From Chrysochromulina tobinii (Eukaryota > Haptophyta > Prymnesiales > Chrysochromulinaceae), in assembly GCA_001275005.1 (NCBI GenBank), contig JWZX01001725.1:1-16969 (forward strand): DNA of 16,969 bases, given 5' to 3'. Below, piece after piece: positions 8,801 to 16,969 of the stretch. The notes beneath the pieces were generated by a model. It saw nothing but the letters and a program-made list of their open reading frames with translations, was not told the origin of the DNA and did not search any database. The stretch's first letter is position 1; the number at the start of each line of letters is the position of its first letter. The translations under genes and the position numbers were made by a program.

Positions 8801-11800
8801 GCGGGGCAGGTCAGCCTCGAACCCAAAGAGCTGGACAACTTGCTCGCCATCCTCCCCACGACCTCCCTCGAGCCTTGGATCCGAATCGCGGCGGCCGATC
8901 AGCTCACGCTGCTCGCCACCAGCCACGCGCTCCACAGCCGCCTCGCGCCCTCTGCCCCCGCGCTCGATGCCAAGGCCGCCGGCGCCGGCGCGAGCGCCTC
9001 GAGCGCCTCCACCCTCCTCACAGACCTCGCGATGGTCTTGGACGACGTCGTCGGCGACGCGCGCTTGGGTGCGGGCGACGCCGCCGCGGCCGCCGCCGAC
9101 GACGAGTCCGCGGCCCTGGCGGGCTCGTTGCTGCAGCTGCTCCGCGCCCTCCTCATCACCTCATACACAGCACGTGCGGCCTACCTCGGCTCGACTCCCG
9201 CTCTCGCGCTCCTTGCTCGTCTGGCGCTGCACCCGGCGGCACGTGTGCGGGCGGCGCTGCGGGCCGTGCTCTGTGCGCTCCTCTTTGACGGAGCCGCCGC
9301 CGTCGCCGCCGCCTCAAGCGTCGACGGCTCGAGGCTGCCGCACCTTGTCACGCCGCCCCCGGCCGCGGCGGCCGCGGCCATCGCCTCCGGCATGCTGTCC
9401 CCACCCCTCCAAGTCGTCCACTGCTTTGGTCTGCCGGAGGCGGCTGGACAGGGTCGACAGACCACAGCGGCCCGTGCGGTGGCGATGGCCGCTGATGACC
9501 TCCACAGCCTCGCACCCGACGCACGCGTCACCAGCGCACTCGCGAGCCGGCGCGCCCTACGGGAGGCACGCCGTGCCCAGCCCGCCCTCTGCTCCTCATC
9601 GAGCGCCTTGTCTGCCGCGCCGCCGCCCCCCGACGCCCTCGCCCTGGCACCCGCAGCGTTGGCGCCGACGGCGCTGACGATGGCCGCGGTCGAGCGCGCC
9701 GGGCGGCTGGCGCCGCGGCTGGCGGCGGCGCCCGCGCTCGCGCTGCTCGATACGTGCGGCGACCACGCCTCGTGCTACGCAAGCATTGCCGAGCTGCACG
9801 CCGTGTGCGCCTCATTTGAGCTGCTCACGCAGCTCAATGCGGCCGCTCCGACCTCGGACGCCCCGCCGAGCGCGCACGACAGAGCAGTCAACGCCCTTGC
9901 GGCGATGGCCTCCGCCGCCTCGCCATCAATCCAGGGCGCCGTCTCGAGCGCCGACGCGCCCGTCGCGCCCGTGCATCCGATCCTCAGCGCCCTCGCGGCT
10001 TCTCCACCGAGGGCGACGCTGCTGCGTCTGCTGACCGTCGAGCCTGCGACGGACGAGGACGACCAACTGCTGAGTGCGCTCCTCGGCGCACTCACACGCG
10101 CCCTCGAGCAGCAGGCGCTCGAGACGACGCTCTCGACCCCCCCACCGTCGGTGCTCTTGGACCACCTCGCCCCCCCGCCCCGTCTATCTGTTCACTTCAC
10201 ACCGGGAGTGCTCTTGGACCACCTCGCCGTGGTCGGCCTGCGCGTGCTCGATCGTACCGGCGACGGTGGCCTTTCAATCGGCGACTACCCGGCGACGGCA
10301 CCCTCCCCGGCGCAGCCGCGCGCCGCGCTCCGCTGTGGGATCTTGCGCTTCGCCCTGGCGCTCATCGGCGCCTACCCGCACGCCAGGCGCGTCCTCCTTG
10401 AGCAGGGGCCGCTCCTGCCGCTGCTCGCGGACCAGTACACGAGCGCACCCTACTCGAATGCGGGCTATTCCGTGCGCGACGGGAGGCGCCCCCCCCCCAC
10501 GCACGTCCGGCGCCTCGCCCTCACCCTCCTCGCGGACGCGCTCTCGCTCGGCGTCTCGCATGGCAAGCGCGCGCCCCCGGCGCTGGCGGCGCGCGTCGCT
10601 ACCATCCTGCCCTCGCTCGTGGGCGCCGCCTCCGCTGAGCACGAGGCGGGCTCGGTCCGGCACGCGTGCTGCCTCCGGCCGGCGGCCTCCGCGGTGGCCT
10701 CGGCACTCCGCATCGTCCTCTCTCGTGGGGAGAAGGGGCTGCATTGGCTGTGGGCGCACGGCTTCCGCTGGCTGCTGAGGCTGCTCCGCGCGGAGGATGC
10801 GCCCACGCGCGCCGCGGCCGCCGGCATCGCCACCGCCCTCGCCGCCGCGCCCTCTGCACGCATGCAATTGGCTTCCCAATTACCCGAGGTGCTCTCGCTC
10901 ACGTGTCGGCAGGCGCTCCAGCCCGCCCAGCCCGCGGCCTGCCGCGCCGCCGCGCTGCACCTGCTCCTCACGCTCTGCGTGAGCGCGCCCGACGACGAGG
11001 AGCCGGGCAGCGCGGTAGTCGCCGCCTCCGCCAGCGACCTCGGTGGCGAGGAGCGCAGCGCCGCGTCGGCGGCCGCCGCGTCGGACGCGACCTCTGGCCC
11101 TGTGGAATGGCGATTGGGCCGGCATGAGCTCTGGGCGCGCCTCGTGTCACACCGGCTTCCACAGCAGCTGCTCGGCCTCTTTGACGAGCCGTACGCTTCG
11201 CCCGCATGCATCGGACTGGCTGCCGACCTCGTCGTCGCCCTGCTCGAGCTGAAGCCGGCACAGATGGGACAGTGCCTGCAAGCCAAGCCGCGCTGGGAAG
11301 GCGCGCTGCGCTGGCTCCACGTCGATCATCATTGGGCCGCCTTCGTCGCCGGGCAGGCGGCTGGCGCGAGCGGAGGCGCCGGCGCGGGCGCACCCGCCGC
11401 TGCGCCACCGCCCATTGCGCCGGGCTCGACAGCGGCGGCGCGTCAGCGTGCGGTGTCTCGCACGATGAGCGAGATGCAAGCGGTCCACTGGCTGAGGCAC
11501 ACGCTGCCCACGGTACATCGCGCGCGCGCGGCGCTGCTCCGCATGCTCCGATGCATTCTTGACGACCCTCCCGCGGCCCTCACCTCCTTCCCTCCCGGCG
11601 GCGGCGGCACCGAAGCGCCGCTGCCGGTGGCGCACACGCCCGTGGCGATGACACTGCTGCACCGGACGCCGCTGCTGCATGCCCTCGCGCCGATGCTCTC
11701 GGGCTCGCTGCGGACTCCGACAGTGCACTTCCCCACAGCGGCCCAGGCACGCGCCGTCGTGGTGCATGGGATGCGCTCGGAACGGCGCTCGACGACGCGT

Positions 11801-11905
11801 GGGGACGACTCGGGGCTGGTTGAGGCCCTCGCCGCTCTCGGCTCGCTGCCGAGCGCCGTGCCGAGCGCCGGAAGGATGCGCGCGGTGGACGAGTCGATGG
11901 TGGAG

Positions 11906-11948
<43 letters not shown>

Positions 11949-13750
11949 CGTATGGTGACCGCGACGACGCGTTTCGTCACGATGCCGACCGGGGCTCGCA
12001 GCTCGAGGACGCCTCCGCACCAACCATCCCGGTGCCTCTAGAGGCGGATCTCGGCGTTCATCTCGGCTCGCCACTCGCCCTCACGCTCGCGCCGGCGCCC
12101 TATTCTCTCGAGGCCGTGCAGCGGCTCCTCGATGCGCCCGCACACGCCGCGACCGCCGCGGCGGCCGCCGCCGCCGCAGCCGAGGCCCACCTTGAGGCGC
12201 TTCGGCTTTGGTCGTTACTCCTCTCCACGATGAGCGAAGCGCGCTTGGCACTCCTCGGCGGCCGCCTCGGCTCTGCGCCGTGGGCCCTCTCGGTGATGAG
12301 CTGCGTGCATGCACGGCAGCCCCTCGCTCTGCGCCTGGGCGGCTGCGCGCTCATCTCGGCGCTTCTCGATGGAGCGAACCCGTCGCAGGCGAGCTCCCTC
12401 GACCAGCCGCTGTCCGCCGCCGACGATGACGAGGCCGAGGCCGAGGCGCCGAGGTGGGCGCACGCCGTGCGGGGCGCCGGCGTGGGCGGCATGCTCGCCG
12501 AAGCTCTCCTAGAGCTCTTCGAGACACTTGGCGCGCGCCAGCCAGCGAGCTTGCCGCCCGTGACGGCGGCGCTGCGCGCCCTCGTGGGCGTCTCGCTCAG
12601 CGCCAAGCTCGCCCTCCTACGCCGCGGCTTCTTGCCAACCCTCGTTGGGCGCATCGACGACCTGCGCGCGCTCGCGACGACGCCACCGCCCGAGGTCAAG
12701 GCGGCGGCCAAGGCCAAGGCCAAGGCCACCGCCAATGCCATGGGGCGACTTGCCCTCGCCACGGCCGCCGCGGCGGCCGACGAGGACGCGCCCGCCGACA
12801 AGCTCATCTACCGTACGGAGCTGCTCGATCAGATGCTCTCGAGCTTGGGCTTGCTCTCGAATCTGCTCGGTGGTTGCGAAGAGGCCCAGCTGGCGAGCGT
12901 CACGATGCAGCTGCCCCTGCTGCTGCTTCGGCTGTGGCCGCTCGGCCGCTCCCACGCGCCCGTGCGCACTGCGGTGCTTACACTGCTCTGCAACCACGTG
13001 GCGCACTGTGCGCCAGCGAAAGCGTCCCTCGCCGCGTACACCGACTCGAAGGGGCGCTGCCTGCCGACGCTCGTGATGCAGCTGCTCTGCAAGCCAGCCC
13101 GCGCCTCGTCACCGCCGCTGCCCGAGGCGCACTGGGCGTACGGCTGGGCCGTGCTGCGCTCGCTCGCGACGGCGCCCGAATCGCGCGCCGTGCTGCTCAA
13201 GGCACAGCTCCTCCCACGTGCCGTGCCGATGCTCAGCCGCATCCTCGGCTCGACAGACGAGCGACGTGCGGCTCCGATCGTCGAGCTGCTCGCCAACCTC
13301 GCCTTCGAAGCTGAAGGCGCCGCCGCGATCCTCAAGCTACCCGATGCCTTTGAGGCGCTGCTGAGCGCGCTTGAGAGCCGTTTGAACACGGCGCGCTATG
13401 CCGCCGCGCTCGCGCTGCGCAACCTCGCCTTCTTGGCTGACGGGCGCGCCGCACTCCTCGCCAAGCCCCGTGCGCTCCCGGCGCTACTGCGCGCGCTTCA
13501 TCCCTCGGACTTGCTCCTCGCCGCGCGTGCGGCGGCGGCGCTCTGGGCGCTGCTAGCCAGGTGCGAGCGGGCCAAGGGCGCGATGCGTCAGCCTGCGCTG
13601 CTTGCGCCGCTGCGTGCGGCGGAGGCGGCGCTGATCACGCGCGCGATGCTGGCGACGCCGGCCATCGATGGCGAGCGCTGTGGCGAGCGCGAGCTGCTCG
13701 GCGACTGCCTGCGCGCGATAGGCGCGGTCATGTCCATCCTCAAGCTGTGA
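5843..13750 (+). CDS. RTTN: Rotatin homologue, giant ARM/HEAT-repeat centriolar protein
   Basis: 2635 residues from the first in-frame ATG (5843); the frame extends upstream to a GTG, but MLANLIMKLSHELPDVRQRS matches where animal rotatin begins. Recognised by similarity, from memory, to animal rotatin (about 2226 residues; Drosophila ana3): the N-terminal rotatin domain (about 1-95, ending FVLAGAIGVLQRV), a conserved block (about 222-320, with LRRPSLLKGLLSLLR), a WLWAHGFRWLLRLLR block (about 1635) aligning with the AWLIPLW region, and C-terminal armadillo repeats (about 2319-2610, LLANLAFE, LRNLAFLADG, AALWALLARCERAKGAM). Rotatin acts in centriole elongation and basal-body assembly, so the host probably builds flagella. 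The extra length is mostly low-complexity: poly-Ala (366-373), Ala/Glu (725-752), acidic runs (about 852-872 and 2023-2035) and Lys/Ala (about 2285-2295). The 7.9-kb frame has no stop and no required intron. Function is inferred from the family. Confidence 0.9.
6938..6961 (+). repeat. (GCG)8 poly-Ala tract in rotatin
   Basis: Eight consecutive GCG codons giving Ala366-Ala373. It lies between conserved blocks, so it is probably a length-variable spacer. Confidence 0.9.
8015..8098 (+). repeat. Ala/Glu low-complexity segment in rotatin (GCG/GAG codons)
   Basis: Encodes residues about 725-752, almost only Ala and Glu, expected to form a single charged helix or disordered spacer. Repetitive GCG, GCC and GAG codons suggest expansion by slippage. 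Confidence 0.85.
10151..10228 (+). repeat. In-frame 57-bp duplication in rotatin (VLLDHLA twice)
   Basis: A 21-bp segment beginning GTGCTCTTGGACCACCTCGC occurs exactly at 10151 and 10208, a spacing of 57 bp (19 codons), so VLLDHLA appears twice in frame. The bases between the copies are pyrimidine-rich (CCCCGTCTATCTGTTCACTT) and the second copy is preceded by AG. Confidence 0.9.
11909..11947 (+). repeat. GAC/GGC microsatellite encoding an acidic run in rotatin
   Basis: Three GACGGC units followed by seven GAC codons give residues 2023-2035, alternating Asp-Gly then poly-Asp. A further Asp/Arg-rich stretch (YGDRDDAF) follows, so the segment is probably a disordered acidic loop. Confidence 0.9.
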
Positions 13751-13815
13751 AGGTCCATCCTCGAGCTGTGAAGGTCCATCCTCAAGCTGCGAAGGTCCGT
13801 CCTCAAGCTGTGAAG
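13732..13815 (+). repeat. 21-bp minisatellite (4 copies) spanning the rotatin stop codon
   Basis: Copies start at 13732, 13753, 13774 and 13795, each beginning GTCC[AG]TCCTC[AG]AGCTG[TC]GA. The first includes the last codons and the TGA stop (13748-13750). As 21 is a multiple of three, the array keeps the rotatin frame: the copies carry TGA at 13748, TGA at 13769, CGA at 13790 and TGA at 13811. Confidence 0.95.
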
Positions 13816-14154
13816 GTACGCGGCGAGGAGTAGTGCGCTGTGGAGAGAGTCATGCCCACAGATCCTCAAGTTGCGACGGGGCGTGCGGGGTCGAGCTCGT
13901 ATGAAAGGAAGCGTGTGCGGGACGACTCGCAGCTCGCGCGTCGCGGGGGAGAGGGCTCTCGCGTGTGCATCCTGATCCTCAGTAAAAACAGAGCTGTTCG
14001 TCCTCAGTATCCCGGGGCCGTGTTTTGTATGTTTGTCTGTCCTGTGTGCATGAGGTCCTGAGTGTGACCACGTGATCTGTATTGACACCGGCGTGACTGT
14101 CCACTGTCGCGTATTTCACGTCGAGTGTCACACCCTCACGTGCACACTCCACGG

Positions 14155-14197
14155 CGGCGGGCCCGCCGGTGCCGGCGGGTCACACGCGGGCCCGCGT
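14155..14197. repeat. Pair of 14-bp perfect GC palindromes
   Basis: CGGCGGGCCCGCCG (14155-14168) and ACGCGGGCCCGCGT (14184-14197) are each self-complementary and share the core CGGGCCCG, so they can fold alone or pair with each other. They lie between two convergent genes, where a transcript hairpin could act in 3' end formation; that role is inference. Confidence 0.8.
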
Positions 14198-14235
14198 AGA
14201 CCGTAGTGCGGCGGCCGCGGGTCACTCTCGACTCT

Positions 14236-14274
14236 GGCGGGTCACTCTGGCGGGTCACTCTGGCGGGTCACTCT
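14236..14274. repeat. 13-bp tandem repeat (GGCGGGTCACTCT), 3 copies
   Basis: Exact copies at 14236, 14249 and 14262, with a degenerate copy just upstream (about 14217-14229). It probably lies at or beyond the 3' end of the downstream minus-strand gene. Confidence 0.9.
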
Positions 14275-14436
14275 GTCGAGTAACGTTTTCCGGTTCGTAT
14301 TCGATTGCGTGAAGACCACAACCCGCGACGCTTCGCCAGATGAGCGGAGATTCGATTGGATTCCTCCAACCAAGAACCATTCGGTCATGAGGGGCGGTTC
14401 GTGGGGCCATCGGGCGGTACTCCAGCAGTCTAAACT

Positions 14437-16969
14437 CTACTCCCTCCATCCCACCTCCGCCGGGGGCTCGGGCCATGGTGGCGGCGGTGGTGGAAGCGAT
14501 GGCGGAGGAGGCGATGGCGAAGGAGGAGGAGGGGATGGCGATGGTGGCGCAAGCGGCGGCGGAGTCAACGGCGGTTTTGGTGGAGGCGGAGGCGGAGGCG
14601 GAGGTGGTCGCGAGGGCGGAGGCGGCGACGGCGAAGGAGGAGGGGGAGAGGGCGATGGTGGCGCAAGCGGCGGCGGCGGCGGCAGCAGCGGCGGCGTGTC
14701 TGGTGGAGACGGGTATGGCACGAAGTGTGTGACGATGTTCGTCGTGCCGCACCACTGGTTCTCGCTCACTGCACGCGCCATACAGCCTGTGAACGTGCGC
14801 GCATTGACGTTCGCCTCGCCATAAACGTCGCGGTTCCATCCGTACGCCGGGTAGTACGCGCTGCTGTTCGCAGCGCGGCAGCCGCTGCCAGACGAACACG
14901 GGCAGCCCGTCGGGTGACGCATCCAGCACGAGCCGAAAGGCGATGTTGGCAACGCCACGACAGGCGGAGGCGGCGACGGCGACGGCGGTGGTGGCGAAGG
15001 TGGGCTTGCTGGAGGGGGACACAACGGTGGATTGGGCGGGGGCGGTGAGGGCGAGGGCGGAGGCGGAGAGGGCGGAGGTGGAGGCGGAGGAGGGGGCGTA
15101 GCCGGTGGTGGACGCAGAGGCGGGGCGGGTGGAGGCCGAGATGGAGGCGGCGCCGGTGGAGGCGGCGGTGGTGGACGCGAGGGCGGAGGAGGCGACGGCG
15201 AAGGAGGAGGGGGGAGGGCGATGGTGGTGAAAGTGGAGGCGGAGTCGACGGNGGTGTAGGTGGAGGCGGAAGCGGTGGCGGAGGTGGAAGCGAGGGCGGA
15301 GGAGGCGACGGCGAAGGAGGAGGAGGGGAGGGCGATGGTGGTGAAAGTGGAGGCGGAGTCGATGGCGGTTGAGGTGGAGGCGGAGGCGGAGGCGGAGGTG
15401 GTAGCGAGGGCGGAGGAGGTGACGGCGAAGGAGGAGGGGGAGAGGGCGATGGTGGCGCAAGCGGCGGCGGCGGCGGCGGCAACAGCGGCGGCGTGTCTGG
15501 TGGAGATTGGTATGGCACCAAGTGTGTGACGATGTTCGTGGTGCCGCACCACTGGTTCTCGCTCGCTGCACGCGCCATGCAGCCCGCGTACGTGCGCGCA
15601 TTGACGTTGGACTCGCCATAAAAGTCGCGGTTCCATCCGTAAGCTGGGTAGTACGCGCTGCTGTTCGCAGCCCGGCAGCCGCTGCCAGCCGAGCACGGAC
15701 AGCCTGTCGGGTGACGCATCCAGCACGTGCCGAAAGGCGATGTCGGCAACGTCACGACAGGCGGCGGCGGCGACGGCGACGGCGGTGGTGGTGAAGGTGG
15801 GCTAGCCGGAGGTGGACATAACGGTGGATTGGGCGGGGGCGGTGAAGGAGAGGGCGGCGGCGGAGAGGGCGGAGGTGGAGGCGGAGGAGGGGGCGTAGCC
15901 GGTGGTGGACGCATAGGCGGGGTGGGTGGAGGCCGAGATGGAGGCGGGGGCGGGGGAGGCGACGGTGGTGGAAGCGAGGGTGGAGGCGGCGACGGCGAAG
16001 GAGGAGGGGGGGATGGCGATGGTGGCGAAAGCGGCGGCGGCGGTGGCAGCGGAGGCGGCGACGGAGACGGGAACGGCACGTAGTACGTCACGATGTTCGT
16101 CGTGCCGCACCAGTTGTTCTCAGTTGTTTGACGCGCCGAGCAGCCCGCAAACGTGCGCGCGTTCAGGTTGCTCTCGCCGAAAAAGTCGCGGTTCCATCCA
16201 GCCACTGGGTAGTACGCGCTGCTGTTCGCAGCGCGGCAGCCGCTGCCCGACGAGCACGGGCAGCCCGTCGGGTGACGCATCCAGCACGAGCCGAAAGGCG
16301 TGGTCGGCAGCGACAGATTCCCGGGCGGCGGCGGAGGAGGCGACACCGTCACATTCAGCGCCGCAGGCGGAGGAGGAGGCTGTGTCACATTCTGAGCCGC
16401 CGGAGGAGGCGGTGGTGTCACACTCGGCGACGGAGACGGACACGGAGAAGGCGGAGGCGGAGACGGAGAGGGCGGCGGCGGTGAGGGCGGCGCAGGAGGA
16501 GGCAGTGACGGCATCGTCACGACAGGCGGCGGCGGCGACGGCGACGGCGGTGGTGGCGAGGGTGGGCTAGCTGGAGGTGGACACAACGGTGGATTGGGCG
16601 GGGGCGGTGAGGGCGAAGGCGGAGGCGGAGAGGGCGGAGGTGGAGGCGGAGGACGGGGCGTAGCCGGTGGTGGACGCAGAGGCGGGGTGGGTGGAGGCCG
16701 AGATGGAAGCGGCGTCGGGGGAGGCACCGATGGTGGAAGCGACGGCGGAGGCGGCGACGGTGACGGAGGAGGGGGCGAGGGCGATGGTGGCAAAAGCGGC
16801 GGCGGCGGCCGCAGCGGAGGCGGCGACGGAGACGGGAACGGCACGTAGTACGTCACGATGTTCGTCGTGCCGCACCAGTTGTTCTCAGTTGTTTGACGCG
16901 TCGTGCAGCCCGCAAACGTGCGGGCGTTCAGGTTGCTCTCGCCATAAAAGTCGCGGTTCCACCCGGCCA
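14437..16969 (-). CDS. Ser-Pro-rich repetitive glycoprotein with Cys-rich domain array, partial and frameshifted
   Basis: The 5' end lies beyond the window; the stop is at 14437-14439. The product alternates a ~75-residue Cys-rich domain with linkers of SPPPPSPSPPPP type, as in pherophorin/extensin-like matrix proteins. Domain copies (coding order): partial 16839-16969, full 16071-16308, 15508-15747 and 14711-14951. Each full copy has CWMRHPTGCPC, GSGCRAANSSAYYP, GWNRD, NART, GC-AR and WCGTTNIVT, with six Cys and an NSS sequon; further sequons (NVT, NLS) lie in the longest linker. This is not the pherophorin domain as I know it, and I cannot name it. A cell-wall, scale or matrix role is inferred from the linkers. 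The frame breaks once: upstream of about 15215 the coding frame is that ending at 14766, downstream it is that ending at 14437. One base is missing at 15209-15214, and an N lies at 15252 (codon CCN, still Pro). The protein ends after a Pro tail with no membrane anchor. Confidence 0.75.
14711..16969 (-). repeat. Tandem array of domain-plus-linker units (about 560-800 bp each)
   Basis: The domain copies begin at intervals of about 797, 563 and 768 bp. Domains are strongly conserved, and linkers share long identical segments, each full one carrying an NPPLCPPPASPP block. Two subtypes alternate in blocks: the two copies nearest the right edge end in VTYYVPFPSPSPPP, and the two leftmost end in VTH[LF]VPY-SPPDTPP. 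This pattern points to unequal crossing-over within the gene. Confidence 0.9.
15201..15252 (-). other. Probable one-base deletion and ambiguous base in the linker
   Basis: From AAGGAGG to GGCG this linker module is 20 bases at 15201-15220, but 21 bases in the four equivalent modules (14634-14654, 15314-15334, 15428-15448, 15998-16018). The deficit falls at or beside the G run 15209-15214. With the N at 15252, an assembly or consensus error is the simplest reading. Confidence 0.8.

Larger units (their letters stand above)
13751..14436. other. Intergenic region between convergent genes, repeat-rich
   Basis: Holds the 3' UTRs of rotatin (+) and the Pro-rich glycoprotein gene (-). It contains the rest of the 21-bp minisatellite, a G-box-type CACGTG (14069-14074), two GC palindromes (14155-14197) and a 13-bp tandem repeat (14236-14274). 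Short frames here lack ATG starts or family features, and I see no gene. No canonical AATAAA is evident; an AGTAAAAACA stretch near 13980 could serve rotatin polyadenylation. Confidence 0.6.

Noticed and set aside
13732-13815. Short regular repeats that could suggest a CRISPR array
   Set aside because: Units are directly contiguous with no spacers, and the context is eukaryotic.
13840-14061. Short + frame after rotatin
   Set aside because: Starts at GTG, shows no domain, and lies in the probable 3' UTR.
14309-16848. Gly-rich + strand open frames opposite the glycoprotein gene
   Set aside because: They are the reverse complement of Pro-rich coding DNA. The conserved Cys domains read only on the minus strand.

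Overview
The window looks like nuclear DNA of a GC-rich, flagellated, photosynthetic protist. A haptophyte (Emiliania/Chrysochromulina-like) is my best guess; another secondary-plastid alga is possible. Support: very high GC with strong third-position G/C; ATGs in a eukaryotic context (GCCACCATG at 2827); a bipartite plastid-type leader on one protein; Ser-Pro-rich, pherophorin/extensin-like linkers in two others; and a centriolar protein (rotatin) known only from eukaryotes. No prokaryotic operon structure, rRNA, tRNA, mobile element or CRISPR array is visible. An ambiguous base at 15252 marks this as draft assembly.

Layout: 1-446, a leader region with a (TTGAC)6 array. 447-2144 (+), a predicted type II membrane protein with a PAN/apple-like domain, two Pro-rich hinges and a Cys-rich C-terminal domain I cannot name. 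2145-2826, intergenic. 2827-3666 (+), a predicted plastid protein made of two copies of a ~90-residue unit. 3667-4545, intergenic with a less GC-rich patch. 4546-5589 (-), a DGAT2-family acyltransferase. 5590-5842, a short divergent promoter. 5843-13750 (+), a 2635-residue rotatin (RTTN) homologue in a single uninterrupted 7.9-kb frame. 13751-14436, a convergent intergenic region with a 21-bp minisatellite, GC palindromes and a 13-bp repeat. 14437-16969 (-), the 3' part of a gene for a repetitive secreted or wall-type glycoprotein: three and a half copies of a Cys-rich domain joined by Ser-Pro linkers, broken by a one-base frameshift. It runs off the right edge.

The genes do not form an obvious pathway. 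Rotatin points to centriole/basal-body assembly, the acyltransferase to neutral-lipid synthesis at the ER, the 2827 gene to the plastid, and the two Pro-rich proteins to the secretory pathway and cell surface. The most notable points are the intact intronless rotatin gene, whose stop codon lies inside a minisatellite and whose start lies 23 bp from an E2F-like site; the unnamed six-cysteine domain array with its frameshift; the unnamed C-terminal domain of the 447 gene; and a TTGAC array shared, in the same sense orientation, by the leaders of the 447 gene and the DGAT2 gene.
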